Source: Deroplatys truncata (lineage: Eukaryota > Arthropoda > Insecta > Mantodea > Mantidae). From it: a stretch of DNA of 64,000 bases. A program made the position numbers and the translations under genes. Of the stretch, positions 1 through 12,145 are shown piece after piece. Location of the stretch: contig CM060976.1 of the NCBI GenBank assembly GCA_030765065.1, positions 55,598,539 to 55,662,538 of the forward strand, given 5' to 3'. A model generated the notes under the pieces. It was not told the DNA's origin, did no database searches, and saw only the letters and a program-made list of their open reading frames with translations. The stretch's first letter is position 1, and every line of letters begins with the position of its first letter.

Positions 1-65
1 CCACTTAAACCTAAATGCAAAGTTTGGTATGTTTCCGACTTTTCGTTTTTCAGCTATGTTGTTAT

Positions 66-140
<75 letters not shown>

Positions 141-300
141 ACCACCGCCAAACGTTTTATAAAAATGTGATTTTATCAAAAGGGTCTGAAAACATCTATT
201 TTTCTGTGAAATCTCAATAATGAATTGTTGGATGGAATGCAATACATTCACTACCTACTATTTACATGGTAGAGAAAGCCATGTGAAGGTAACATATTTT
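1..300 (-). repeat. R-family repeat, partial copy (R1) with TC/CA microsatellite
   Basis: Matches the R consensus read on the minus strand: AAGTTTGGTAT near 20, a microsatellite at 70-140, GGGTCTGAAAACA near 182, and the head GGATGGAATGCAATAC near 230 running into GGTAGAGAAAG near 268. The left side is cut by the window edge. The microsatellite is a (CT)n tract followed by (CA)n, and it creates two spurious low-complexity frames, one per strand. The head joins directly to a tail-like stretch (GCCATGTGAAGGTAACAT), so this may be a head-to-tail R junction. No coding potential. Confidence 0.7.
70..140. repeat. (CT)n/(CA)n compound microsatellite
   Basis: About 45 bp of CT dinucleotides are followed by about 24 bp of CA dinucleotides. 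It lies at the position where every R copy carries a CA/GT tract, so it is probably an expanded internal part of R1. Confidence 0.95.
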
Positions 301-1885
301 AAGCTTGGTTTTGGCCAGTAAGTTTGTTACTTCTACTAAATAGATAATATTACTAGTAACATATTGTCACCGGTCACTAAAAGAATAGTATGCAATATAC
401 AAATGTTAAGTGTATAACAGCAGTCGGAAATAGAAACGTATACTTCGGCTATATTTTCAGACTTTTCTTTATAAACACTTGCCACCCTTAGTGCATCGCA
501 GTGAACCGCTAAAACATATTTAAAAGGTTTAACACAACAGAAACTTTTATCTTGTTCCTTATGCTTATGTGATTGGAGCTATGCCGTTTCCCGTGGTATC
601 TGGACGTATTGGAAAAATATTTTAAAAAATTAATATGATTTCTTACTTTTGATTCAATGTAAATTATTAAAAAAGCAATTTTCAAGATTAATAAAAAATT
701 ACAAACATGTATATGGTTTTATTAGTAGGTATAGATTTTTCAATAATACCCATTTTTAACATAAGTTACATAATTTATTACAATTAATTTGCACCGAATT
801 TATCAATTTCAAAATCACTCAACATATAACCTAAATTAATCAATTGTCTTCTCGAAGACAAAAATAGAGAATCAATGAGTTAGTGAGGATAATATTGAGA
901 ATAAAAGTGTTTTCAAAATGTTAGTCTACCCCTAAGGGCTTCTAAAGCTTTAAAGCTTCTGTTTTCCTTTTTGTTTATTCGCTGTTTTACTTTTGTAAAT
1001 TGGATATAATTTTTGTTTTGAAAATCTTTACAAGTAATCCCACAAATTAGTATGCGCCCATATTCACATTTTTGGATTTGGTCTACTTTGGAGTGTGACA
1101 TTCAGTATTTTCAAGTCTCTTCATTATGATCGCCATCAGCGTTACCACCACTATCACCACCACTACGACCACCATCCCATCTCTTTGGTTTACGAGCGAC
1201 CTCTGTGTGACAGCCCCAATAAACAGTAATTGCTCTTTGCATTAGCTCTTGAGGTCAAAAGGTTCCTTACTATGTCATACCAACTCTCCCACTCTAACCA
1301 GACTATCTGCTTTTAACCTAATTGAGAGGTGTTGGTAGAGCATATAGGAGCACAAATTCAAGAGATGTGATGATAGGGGTGCGGTATACCCATACACACC
1401 AAGGATCTATGACGCATTCAGGTACGTTTTGGCTTCATAAATTTCTCCAAATGTGTGTTGTGCTACACTGACGGCTCACTGACACTGACGTATTCTCGGT
1501 TTGTGAAAGCAAGATCATACATTCTATGTGAATATCTGCATTATTCTGTTTCATCCCCTTTCGGTTTATACTACTGTCCAAAGGCACGTTTTACCATTAA
1601 TGAATCTCTCCTTTGTCTCCCACATCTTCACTTTTAATAGTGTACTTGTACAATATTAAAAATGCTTTTCGCTTCAGGGTGGCTGCTAATCTAATTCATT
1701 AACTAGAGCATTGTTTTCATGCGTTTGAACTGAGGGCTACAATAGTACATATTTATAAAATTACTAATATTATATTCCAAAAAGGTTTAGTTTCTAAAGA
1801 AAGTATTGTCAAATATAACTACATTTTCTTATCAACTCAAGAGAACATCATTCGAAATAGGATATTACTCTTAGGACACATTTTA

Positions 1886-1937
<52 letters not shown>

Positions 1938-2225
1938 TACCGTTATTATTACTACTATTTTTATAATTAATGATTCATTTCTAAGTATTCTGAAGTTACA
2001 TCAGTGACTTTTTGACTTCGAAACTGTTGCGATCGACAATGATCTTACTCATTTCCATTAGGTTGTAGTCGTTGGATCCTTGTTTACTTTCTCTACAACT
2101 TATTTATTAGGTAGAGGTTTTGCATTCCACCTTGACGGTGTTATAGTCTATTTAGAGGAGTCTGTTATTTGATTGATAATCCACACTGAAGCTTACTCCA
2201 AAAATGCAATTAAAAAGTATGCAGA
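301..2225. other. Unassigned AT-rich stretch
   Basis: No recognisable gene or element. Only short frames (under 65 codons) occur. The one clear structure is the (TTA)n tract near 1888-1936. Confidence 0.6.
1888..1936. repeat. (ATT)n trinucleotide microsatellite
   Basis: About 16 consecutive ATT units, followed by an imperfect ATT/ACT extension. Confidence 0.95.
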
Positions 2226-2229
2226 TTTC

Positions 2230-2295
2230 ACCAAAAAGAAATGATTTGACGGCCCTGAATACAAAAATAAAAAAACAATATTTAGGAAATCTTTC

Positions 2296-2333
<38 letters not shown>

Positions 2334-2925
2334 CAGTTTCCCGTTTTCAGAAACGAAATATCTGATAAATACCGATCTTCGTATTTAGGTTCAGCATCTT
2401 CTAAGGATGCGACACGAAGATTTTCAATAAAAGACCTCCAACTCAAACTGCCCTTCTTAAGAATTTTTGTTTTCTAAAAAACACAATATTGATTTAAATA
2501 ACATTTGTTTAAGATATTTATTTACCAAATAAAATATATATCTTGAAATTTCTGGGAATAGCCCTGAAGACCTGTTCATTCTGAATGAATTCTGTGTAAC
2601 CGATTAACTGTAAGGAATAGACAAAAACGTCTCTCTAAAAATAGATGCAGATCTCTTATAACGCATGGTTTATTTTAAATAGCTTTTTGTGGCTAAGCAA
2701 TTACCGAGATATAGGTAGGTTATTATTGGTTTGCATTTTTAAAACTTTGTAATTCTTTAAACTGCTGTGGCTATTCTGTTGTTTCTAGAGATGTCATGGA
2801 AAGACTATGGTATTTCATGGCCAGCATACAACGACCGGGTTTTAAACATCTGATTGTCGATCCCCTTTGTACCTTTATTGAAATATGCAAGGAAGGTTTA
2901 TTTCGATTAACATAAAGCAGATAAA
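2230..2925 (+). repeat. R-family repeat, 5'-truncated copy (R2)
   Basis: Starts just before a (GT)n tract at 2300-2332. It then shows the R landmarks in order: GTGAACAG, ATAAATACCGATC, TATTTAGGTTCAGCATCTTC, GATGCGACACGAAG, TATATCTTGAAATTTCTGGG and GGCCAGCATA. It ends at GCAGATAAAAC, where a minus-strand R copy begins. Together with R3 it forms a tail-to-tail inverted pair. Confidence 0.8.
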
Positions 2926-3785
2926 ACAATTAGTGCTACATTTACATGACTTTCTCTACACTCTATCGCTTATTAGTGGGTATACAAATCATTCTTACGA
3001 AAGTTTATTTTACTATCTACTTCAGTTTAATCCGATACCTTTCCGGCAATAGCTACATTACATATTTCGTTATAGCTACAAAGGGAATAGCAATAGTCAA
3101 ATGTTTAAGAACTGGGTGCTATATGCTGGATTTAAAATTCCCTACTCTTTCCATGACATTGCGAGAAACAACTGAAAATCGACAGGATCTTAAAATAAAG
3201 ACTAAATATTGAACTACTGATAACGGATATCTCGGAAATGGCTTATGTCACAAAAAACTTATTCGAAATGAATTGTGTGTTTTAAAGAGATCTACATTAT
3301 TTGTATAGTTTAAATTTACCATTCATACAAAATTCCTTTCAAAGAAGAGGACTTCACAAGCTATTCCCAGAAAATTCAATATACGCATCCTAGTTGTGAT
3401 GTAAATGTCTTGTATTCATGATATTTTAATCAAAATCGTTAGCCATTTTTTATAAATTCAATACTTTGAAAAATGTTCTGTGTAAAGGGTAGTTTGAGGT
3501 AGAGGACTGTCTTGAAAATCTTTGTGTCGCACCTTTAGAAGGTGCTGAACCAAAATACCAAGTTTGGTGTTTATCCGAACTTTCGTTTTTGAATTGTGCT
3601 GTTCACAGACGTACACACACACACGCACACACGTAACGTTTTCTAAACATATTTTCTTTTTTTTTGGATCCAGAGGTCTAAAAATGCGTAATTCCGATGG
3701 AATCTCGGTATCTAATTCTTTGGTGGAGCAATACCTTCTCTACCTTATATGTATGTGGCAGAGAAAGCAGCAAGAATAGTTGTTA
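2926..3785 (-). repeat. R-family repeat, near full length (R3)
   Basis: Begins with the tail (CATGACTTTCTCTAC at 2945) and ends with the head (GCAATACCTTCTCTACC ... GGCAGAGAAAG) near 3770. The CA tract is at 3612-3632. Frames at 2946-3212 and 3564-3779 lie wholly inside the repeat and have no family match. Tail-to-tail partner of R2. Confidence 0.85.
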
Positions 3786-3828
3786 GTTTTCCAAGAATAG
3801 TTGTTAGTTTTCCAAGAATAGTTTTATA
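3775..3828. repeat. Short tandem repeat, about 21-bp unit
   Basis: TTGTTAGTTTTCCAAGAATAG is repeated about 2.5 times directly after R3. A short R tail (AGAAAATCATGTGAATATAA) follows near 3845-3880. Confidence 0.85.
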
Positions 3829-3884
3829 AGCTAAGTAGGTCGAGAAAATCATGTGAATATAATACATTTTAACTTTAGGATTTT

Positions 3885-4066
3885 AAAGTATGAATCACAT
3901 ACGTATTCATATAATCCTATCCATAATTTCAGACTCTAAAGAGGTTAGGGAATAATCTTAATGAAAGAGAAATTTTCCACTCCGGTCAGGAGTTAAATCC
4001 CAACCTCTGGATTCAGAGGACTAAGCATTAGACCTCAGGGCAGTCTGTTAGCTCAATTTTGGCTAT
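3885..4066 (-). mobile_element. tRNA-derived SINE, group IV, minus strand
   Basis: Reverse complement carries a degraded tRNA-like head (B-box-like GGTTGGGATTTAACTCC at about 4000-4016). The body has GATTATTCCCTAACC and AGAGTCTG, which match the SINE at 20637-20830 (GATTATTCCCTATCC, AGAGTCTGG). Ends are approximate and no target duplication was found. Confidence 0.55.
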
Positions 4067-4173
4067 TTCAGGGCATTTTTTTAAGTTGGTATTATTTTTG
4101 GGGTAGTCATATTGGTGTTGTGTGCGCAATACATGAATATTTGAGAATGTAGATCATATACAAATCACATTCC

Positions 4174-4456
4174 GCCACGATATGAGTGCGCTCTGTAGAA
4201 AGAGAAAATAAAAGGTTACGAAACAAGAGGGTGGAGTATCAAAAGGTCAGTCAGGTGAAGTAAACATCCGCAGTTCTGAATTGCATTTACTAGCGAGGCT
4301 GAGGTCTGCAAATGTAGTACCTACTGCTTTCATTATGCAATTGCGCATTTCCCTATCACCTTGCCTCTCACCAATGTCTGCTCCCTAGCCTTGATGATGT
4401 TACGCATTGTCAACAAAAACAGTGGTGCCCTCCTCCAAGCGCACTCATATCGTGGC
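4174..4456. mobile_element. Short inverted-repeat (MITE-like) element, 283 bp
   Basis: Perfect 19-bp terminal inverted repeats, GCCACGATATGAGTGCGCT at 4174-4192 and its reverse complement at 4438-4456. No open frame and no obvious target-site duplication, so the superfamily is unassigned. Its length and perfect ends fit a MITE or foldback element. Confidence 0.7.
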
Positions 4457-7400
4457 TGACTAGTACCAATTTGTAATATAAAGTTTTCCTTTTTGTGCCA
4501 TTATGGTGGGCTAGTGCCGTCAGCTGAGATAGCCCACAAAATGCGCTTACAGTAATACAGAAGCTCACTCTTCAGGCCAGCTGCCGATTGCTGTTCAATA
4601 CATCTGTTGTTATTGCGGCGCCACTAGTGGAATTAGATTAAACATTTGTAAGAGAAGGGACTGGCGCATTGCAACGACTGACATAACTTGTACTTAGGTT
4701 AGATGTGAAAATTAGGCCGCTGAGAACCATTTCAGTCTATTTGAGTTTGAATAATAAGTAATAGCTGCTATTATTTGCAAGGAGTTTCAGAAAAACTGGA
4801 CTTTGCGGATGTTTAAAGGCTCTATTTTTAGTTAAAGTAAATATCTATGGTATTTGCATCTTGAAGTAAAGGAAAACTAAGAAAATCCTAAATTCTTCTC
4901 CAGACATGCACGATAACCACCTGTAATGTATATATTGAGGTACGAATTTCACTGAACTCATAGCACCTGTTTCTAACGAAGTTTATTCTTTTTATCATAA
5001 TAGCCTTCTAGCTTTCGACCAAGGTTTTTTCAGCTCTCCACTCACGGCCACCTGCCCTGCTGCCTGTAACTATGCAATAATGCGAAAATGCGACTTTGGT
5101 GTGCAATTAATGCAAGACGCATAATCGATCCAATTATATGCGAGCAGGCGGTATATGAAAGGAGGCACAGAAATGGCATTTTGACCCAGTTTTATAATAA
5201 GCTGACAAATCACATGGGTGCTCTCCACTAGATTTCACCACCCATCATAGAGCAGAGGAGTTCAGGGATAAAGTTAAGAAAGTGTTTGAAGTTGGAGTGA
5301 TTAGTGTTGGTATTTGGCCCTCTTGCTCTTGAAATTTAGCAGCTGTAATTTTTATTAGTAGGGTAGCCTGAAGGACCAAGTACACAAAACAAATCCTTAG
5401 TCCTTTGAAGAACTCAAGGAAAATAATTATTTTTATAAGAGCTGAAAGACATTGTAGTAAGAAATTTTCAGTGGATTTTCAATCTCCTTACGTGCACCTT
5501 TGCACCATGTTCTCCATTACTGTTACTGATGTAATAGCGGAAAACGGAGTGCAAGCGTAAGGGGTTTTGGTTTGAAATGATAAGGAGTTCTTCTGTTTTA
5601 AATAAATATTACTAAATTACATATATTAAATTGAGTATTCCTTACCAAAACTTAGATTAAATGCATTATTACTATCCTCCCCGCTAAATTATGTGTTGCA
5701 TCCACACGATATTCTCTACTCACTAACATTTATCCCATGAATTGAATCGGTTCGTTTGTATTTCATACGACAAGCTTTGAAACCCATGAACTTATTAACT
5801 GCAATTCAGGAGTTTGTAGCGGGAAGTCGTTGGTCAGTTGCATCTGGAAAGCGTCGTTCCTCTGGTGGATGCGATCTGCTGCAGTGTTCTTGTCCTCGGC
5901 TATTGATGCTCGTCGGTTGCTGTATTCTCCATTCCAATCGTTACCTATCTAGCGAATTTCTTGGGTCTCAGGGTTTTTGTAGGTGGGGCAAATTAAAATA
6001 CACCTCATTTCTCATAAAAAGTAGTTTATTTCTAAATTAAATATTTATGGGCGGCTGACTTTTCCCATTAAAATAAATCAGGAGCTTAAACTAACTGCAC
6101 ACGTCTTCCCACCCATATGCACACACGTGCATTTGTCGTCCAGAGAGTAGCACTTTGTCTCGATGAGATTCTATAACACAGAGTGAAAATCTGGGTCTTT
6201 CCTCCCATTTTTATACCTAAGCCTAGTGCCGCTTACCTCCACGCCTCAAAATGTAATGATGTTTCTAATTGATCCTCAGACCGCGTTACCTTGTAGTGTA
6301 TGAGAATATTCTGCTCCAAAGTTTTGCGCCTACTCGACCCCATGACGCGTCAGGAAGAGGATTCAATATCTGTCTCTTTCCTTTCTCTATCTGTATCTTT
6401 CTATTTCTCCTTACTGTTTCCAATTCCCTGCTCATTAGCTTGGTGAAAGGTGGGCTCTACCTAGAATTATCTTTTATCTGGAATTTGCTAGCTCTCCCGT
6501 CTCTTATCTACGTTACAATCTGCTTTTGTACAATTCTTGATTGTTAAATATTTTAATATATTTCTTGGTGAATTGTATTATTACTAAGTACTATTCTTGT
6601 TTAATATTGATTTATATGTCTATGTGAATAAATATATATGTAGTATATCCCCTTTCAAGTTTAAATTAAGTTAATAATGCTTAACTTAAAATCGGAGAGA
6701 CTTAAAAAGAGTACATCATTTTCTATTTTACGCTGAAGAAATAATTTCAGAAACTAAGGCTCGAAAATTGAGTTTGCAGTAAACTTTTAAAGTACGGTAA
6801 AATTCATATATGTTTGAAATTTCATTCCTAGTATACTTGAACTTTTAATGTGAAAGAATATTATAGGGCATTCGTTTCACAAAGAACGTAATAAATAAAC
6901 ACACTTCAGATTAGAAGTGTCAAACACTCAGCGATACTTAGCGTTGATCCCTGAACGACAATGAGCTAGTACCTGATGAGAAAGAAATCATAATGAACAT
7001 TTCAACTCATTTAATGCATTGGAAATAAGTACAGAGGCGGAATGTCTGCGTGCTAGTATCAGCAAAGCTCTGAGAATTCAATGACATTGAATGATTATGG
7101 AGTAAAAGCAAAGCGACAGAAGCGAGATGAACTGCTCCTCACAACGCCAAATCAAAGCAGGAAAATCTGCCGCATTACCAACAGAACTCAGCATATCAGC
7201 GTGTTAAAAGAAACAGTGTAACTGCTAATCACAGAGCTCTGCCAGGCACACTGTTCAGATCAATATTCTCTGATCCACACAGATGTTCTCTCTACATCCT
7301 AAAGGTGGTGCAGAGATCATATGTAGCATACGTGAGGAAGGATATAAAATTTACAAATAATAACTTCATGCGTGGGTTTAAAATACTTAAATCGGGGCTA

Positions 7401-7740
7401 TATGGTATTGCCTTTGTCACATATGTCAGATTCTGCTGATGCTGTCAGCTGTGATGAAGCATTACGTCATTCGCCTGCACGTCACGAGTCTTTGATGGGT
7501 TCTTTCATCTAAGGAAACAAGTCAAAGTCACAAAGACTTCAGTACTGCAATATGGAGACAGTTCCAATGCCTTCCAGTCTATCTGTTCTGTATCACAATA
7601 CGTTTGTTAATTAGTCATGAGGTTTGCCTGTAATTATCTCTGGTATTTCTTTCATATATGTTGTACAAGAACTTTGAAATAACCATAGGAAATGTACTGT
7701 TGTTGCTTTTATTTCAATTTATAAATAAAAGAAGTCTTCC
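4457..7740. other. Unassigned stretch of 3.3 kb
   Basis: No gene recognised. The frames at 5756-6040 (94 codons) and 6269-6547 (92 codons) have no motif, and the second is merely hydrophobic. A small imperfect inverted repeat (CCTTACG ... CGTAAGG) spans about 5487-5563. Confidence 0.5.
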
Positions 7741-7853
7741 GGAGTGCGTGTGTTCGCTATGTGTAGCTTATACTTTGAGGTTTCCATAACCGATCAGCTA
7801 CAGTGAGTGCATAAAAACCTTCCGATGCTTTTAAGTTTCCTATACAGGATATA

Positions 7854-9059
7854 TCTTTATTGGTGTCATATGTTTGGGGGACGTGTTCTGGCATCAAAAC
7901 TGTCAAAAATGTTCAATGAACATTGGTCTGAAAATTATTTATTTCAGAGTTACAACACAAAATCGAAAGTTACAAAAATTGCTCGAAGTGACTTACTCTT
8001 GCTTCGATGCATACAGTAATCCTGCGTTACATGCTCTAGCTTACTCTGTTGAAAACTCCTGGTGTGTTTCGTATTTGGTCAAATCCAGTTTGGATACGTC
8101 CTCTCAAAATGTAAACATCAGGTACAGGAGTCGCATAACCAAGGACTTCGAATGTCCCCAGACGAAGAATTCCATTGGAATCAAATCAGGGATCGAGCAG
8201 GCCATTCAATGGATCCCCCTCGATCAATCTACCTTTGCGGAAGTCGATCATTCAAGAATATACTAACTATTATACTGAAATGAGCTGGAGCACCATCGTG
8301 TAAAAACCACGTTCGTTGGATGATATCCATGGCACATTATCAGTTAAGTGATGCAACTCATTTCTGAGAAACTGGAGATAGGTTTGCCCATTCAGACGTG
8401 GAGGGAAGAAGTAGGGACCAATAAGGTGATCATGAATGATTCCACCTCAATCGTTGAGAGGGAACCTCTATTGATGGTTGCCCTGTCGTATTTCATTAGG
8501 ATTTTCAAATGCCCAGTTATGAGTGTTATGAAAATTGAAGATGCTGTCGCGAGTAAAACTAGCCTCATCCGTGTATAAGATACAGGCTAGGAAATTGATG
8601 AACACAACGCACTGCTGTAACATGCGTTGACAGAAACGTCTTCTTGAATCAAACTCCGCCTCATTTAATCCTTGCACACGTTGAAGGTGATACGGGTACA
8701 GAAGATTTTCATTTTATTTTCATTTTCGTTCTTCAAGCGCAATGCCTCGTACCGCTCTTGGTCTCCCAACATCCCTAGTACTCCTCTCAAATGTGCCATT
8801 CTCTCTCAAGCGTTGGTGAACTCGTGAGAATGTTCTTGCACACGCAAGGGTACCTTTCTGCATAAAGTTCACGTGCTCGTGCTGCATTGCCGTCTGCACA
8901 GCCATGCGTATAGTGCATATCCGTCTGTTCACTCATGGAATACATCTTCTTTGACCTATAATAACGAAACGGTTGATTTTAAGACTCATGTACATATGAA
9001 CTTTGTTTACTGTTTTGATGTCAGGAACACGTCCCCCAAATATATGACACCAATAAAGA
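7854..9059 (-). mobile_element. Tc1/mariner-superfamily DDE transposon, 1206 bp, TA target duplication
   Basis: Terminal inverted repeats of about 50 bp: both ends begin TCTTTATTGGTGTCATAT and continue TTTGGGGGACGTG (7854-7903; reverse complement at 9010-9059). The flanking dinucleotide is TA on both sides (7852-7853 and 9060-9061), as expected for this superfamily. The interior encodes one transposase on the minus strand. Both ends are intact but the gene is broken, so this copy is non-autonomous. It lies just left of repeat Y. Confidence 0.9.
7900..8940 (-). pseudogene. Decayed DDE transposase (DUF4817-type helix-turn-helix plus DDE nuclease)
   Basis: Role: cut-and-paste transposase acting on the flanking inverted repeats. 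Read on the minus strand, the N-terminal part (about 8720-8932) holds CARTFSRVHQRLRENGTFE, a helix-turn-helix region seen in insect transposases of this type. The segment at 8468-8677 has RRFCQRMLQ, then YTDEASFTRD with the first catalytic Asp at 8567-8569, then FNFHNTHNWAFENP. A later segment has WFLHDGAPAH with the second Asp at 8295-8297. Next come RGGSIEWPARS and IPMEFFVWGHSKS, where the third acidic position reads Glu (8170-8172). The segments are in different frames, so several frameshifts or stops separate them. The family call rests on remembered motifs; a profile search would settle it. Confidence 0.85.
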
Positions 9060-9061
9060 TA

Positions 9062-9430
9062 CACCTGTTTTATTTTTCTTTAATGTTGGCAGAATACTCT
9101 TATCTGGATTCCACACCAGCACTGGGTGAGCCAATAACTTATTGGTTCTGATACTCACGCATTATTCTATGAAGAAAGAACAGACCTAGGTGCACGGCGA
9201 AAGGGGAGGAGTGTAAAAACACTTCAACTGAGTGACTGGAAGACCTGTTTCGCAAGACGGTACACAAGTCATGAATGAATCCATTTCGTATTGGTTTGAT
9301 GTCGAAAGTCTAGCACTTAAACATTAAGGTCGGCTTGAGGTTCAGGGGCGAAAGAAAAGGGGAGAGTAAGACAAATATTAAGGGGAGTGCTGGAGCCAAA
9401 GGATTGGGGTTGGATGTTGCAGGAGCGGAT
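9062..9430 (+). repeat. Repeat Y, copy 1
   Basis: Shares order and wording with 17340-17700: TTAATGTTGGCAGAA, TCCACACCAGC, GACCTAGGTG versus GCCTAGGTG, GAGTGACTGGAAG versus GAGTGGCTGGAAG, and GAAAGAAAAGGGGAG versus GAAGGAAAAGGGAG. About 350 bp, no coding frame, class unknown. The DDE transposon at 7854-9059 abuts its left edge. Confidence 0.65.
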
Positions 9431-9804
9431 TAGTATTTCCTTACCAACAGAAATCACTGCGCATCATATCGGCATGATTACATCCACTTGACTGTTATAC
9501 TTTCGTCATAATCACAGGACATACGCACCTATGATTGTGATGAGAGTATATACGGACTTAAGACACTATCTGTCTTCTGCATTAAAACGCACATTTTTAA
9601 TCCTTCTAGAAAAAATACGTCACCATGAGATGTTGCGTGTTCGATATGTGTAGTTTATGCTTTCAACAGTGAATCTTTCCACAACAGCACTCAACTATTA
9701 TCATACGTACTTTGTTCAGTATTACCCCAGTTATCGGGATACCCCGGTCACCCCTAAGTAGTTATTAGGAATTTCAGCTAACGCGCAAAGTAAAAAAAAA
9801 TTGA
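9431..9804. other. Unassigned stretch
   Basis: Nothing recognised except TTCGATATGTGTAGTTTATGC near 9640, which resembles TTCGCTATGTGTAGCTTATAC near 7752 on the other side of the transposon. This suggests a diverged flanking duplication. Confidence 0.4.
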
Positions 9805-9805
9805 T

Positions 9806-10650
9806 ATGCTACATTTACATGACCTTCTCTACCCTCTAGGGTTTATTAATGGGTATACAAACTATTTTACTAAAGCTTACTTTCTGTCTAATATATTTTA
9901 ATCCTAATAAACCTTTCCAGAAATAACTATATTACACATTTCGTTATAGTTACAACGGGAACAATGTTTAAGAACTAGACGCCATATGCTGGCCCTAAAA
10001 TTCCATCTGTTTCAATGCAATCGCGAGAAACAGCTGAATATTGAGAGTCCTTTATGAGTAATTCGAACCTTTAATAACAGATATCCCAGAAATGTCTTTT
10101 GTCACAAAATGCTTATTTGAAATAAATTGTATTATAAAGAGATCCACATTTTTGTGTAGTGTGTGTTCGTCTATTGCTTAGTATTTATCAGTTAATCAAA
10201 ATTATGCAAAATTCACCCCCAATGAAGAGGACTTTACAGGCTATTTCCAGAAAGTTCAAGATATACATTTTATTTGTCATATAAAGAGCTTTAATAATGT
10301 GGTATTTTAATCAAAATCGTTAGCCATTTTTAGTAAATTAAACATTTGGAAAAATACTCTATGTAAAGGATAGATTGGGGTGGTGGAGTTTCTTGAAAAT
10401 CCATGTGTCGCATTTTTTGAAGCTACTAGGAAGATACAAACATACCATTGGTATTATTCTGAATTTTATATTTTAATTATACTGTTTATAGATACACACA
10501 CACATGTGGAGCTTTATCTAAAAAAAATTTTTATTCAGGGGTCCCCAAACTTGTATTTCCGGTGAAATATCGGTATCGAATTTTTGGGTGGAATGCAATA
10601 CCTTCTCTGCTACTATATACGTGGTAGAGAAAGTAGTCGTCGTCGTAGTA
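9806..10650 (-). repeat. R-family repeat, near full length (R4)
   Basis: Runs from the tail (CTACATTTACATGACCTTCTC near 9812) to the head (GGTGGAATGCAATACCTTCTC ... GGTAGAGAAAG near 10640). The CA tract is reduced (ACACACACACA near 10493). The frames at 10380-10565 and 10531-10773 are opportunistic openings in the repeat. Confidence 0.85.
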
Positions 10651-11175
10651 GTAGAAGAAGAAACGGGGCAGCGTACTACTGAATGCTAGTTTCATAAACA
10701 GACTATGTTGCGCGGGAGCAATGAAATTTAGAATAGACAGACAAAACGAAAGTTCGTCTAACCAACGCAACAATTTGGTTATATATTGCGGAGCAAAAAA
10801 ATTCTAATACTTGTATTTAAAATCTCCTATTTCTTAATTCAACAAGAGCATCAGACCTATACGTATGGCTTTCATAATCCAGATTTTTATGTTATACGTG
10901 TTTACTTCTCTTCAGGAAATGTTCTCTTAATGTTTCACTCAAGTCCAACAAATGCTACTTATTTTCACTTATATATATATATATATATAAAAATCAATAA
11001 TTCACCACTTTTCCCTCGGCTTACATACAGTAAATGCGCCCCTTGGATATAAACGAAATAACACTAAGTACTATGGCATCATCTATTTATGTAACTACCA
11101 ATTATTTAGTAGGGCTAAACCACAGGCCTTAATAATTCTTGAGTGATAGGATTAGAATCATTTTATCTTATTGAT
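10651..11175. other. Unassigned stretch with short TA tract
   Basis: A (TA)n tract lies near 10970-10989. The 88-codon frame at 10786-11052 has no recognisable motif. Confidence 0.5.
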
Positions 11176-11179
11176 ATTT

Positions 11180-11960
11180 ACACGGGTACCAGATATGCCA
11201 GTAAAACTTTACAAACCATGGATGTGGCAATGGTTAGCTCAATACGGTAGTGAGGTTTGAGGATGGAAGAGGTAGAGAGATAAATAAAATACGATGTAAT
11301 TTTCGGAAGCGTATTCTAAGCTTGGGGAAGGGTATTTCAAACTACAGAGTTCTTCGTGAGGTAGAATGCTGGGAAGATGCTGCATTTACTACAATAAATT
11401 TAGTTAGGTACTGATTGCGAATAATTATAGATGACCAAACAAGTCAGAGCAATATATTGTCGTCAAAAATTAATAACAGAGCATCCAAAATGGTGGGCGG
11501 CGAGGCTATAACGGGAATTATCAAAAATTGGCTTAAACGATATATGGCAAGGGGGTAATAAAATAGACACAGTGCCGTGAAAAAAGTGAAAAGACAACTA
11601 AATAATTAAACCAGGCAGGAAATAGAATCTGAATGCAGACAATGATCATTATTGGAGCTACAAAATTAATAAAAGCTGAGTGAAGTAGGGAAGCACATAA
11701 TATTTTGGAATTTGGTATAAAACACAGGACAGGAATAGCATGGCTTAGGTTGGGAGGAATGGAAAGCTCGTAAGCTCACTTTTGATGATGCGTGTAGGAG
11801 AATTTGCTCATTATGCGGGTAACAGGAAGACTGGACGCATATTTTGGCAGCATGTGTGCAGAAAAAATTATTACTGAAGTATTTTTGGCTTCCAACTGAC
11901 GGAGGACAGCATGCTGGGACTTTATTCTAAACAGCCAAAACTGGCCTAGATTCAGCACAT
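11180..11960 (+). pseudogene. 3' remnant of a LINE (non-LTR retrotransposon) ORF2
   Basis: Plus-strand translation near 11770-11900 gives a zinc-knuckle-like segment: CRRICSLCG, a stop, then QEDWTHILAACVQ. This is the CCHC pattern (C-x2-C ... H-x4-C) typical of the C-terminus of I/R1/Jockey-like LINE ORF2 proteins. Upstream near 11247 the reading YGSEV, stop, GW resembles the region after the reverse-transcriptase domain (usually YG-E-W-GW). Stops and frameshifts occur throughout. The zinc-knuckle match is the strongest part and the upstream reading is tentative. Confidence 0.5.
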
Positions 11961-12145
11961 ACTTAATGTAAGTACGTGTACTAAGAGATAAGGTACTGTG
12001 TAAATTTGGGTAAAACTTATGTAGTACTTCAGCATTTACACCAGGTGAGTCAGCTGCTCCTATTTTTTAATTTATGCAACCTGCTAAGCGACATATGTGA
12101 CTTACGCCTTTCTTGAATGCTTTCTAATAGCTGATTTGCATAACA

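Noticed and set aside
29-251. Frames with SLSLSL / CVCVCV / EREREK repeats
   Set aside because: They are direct translations of the CT/CA microsatellite.
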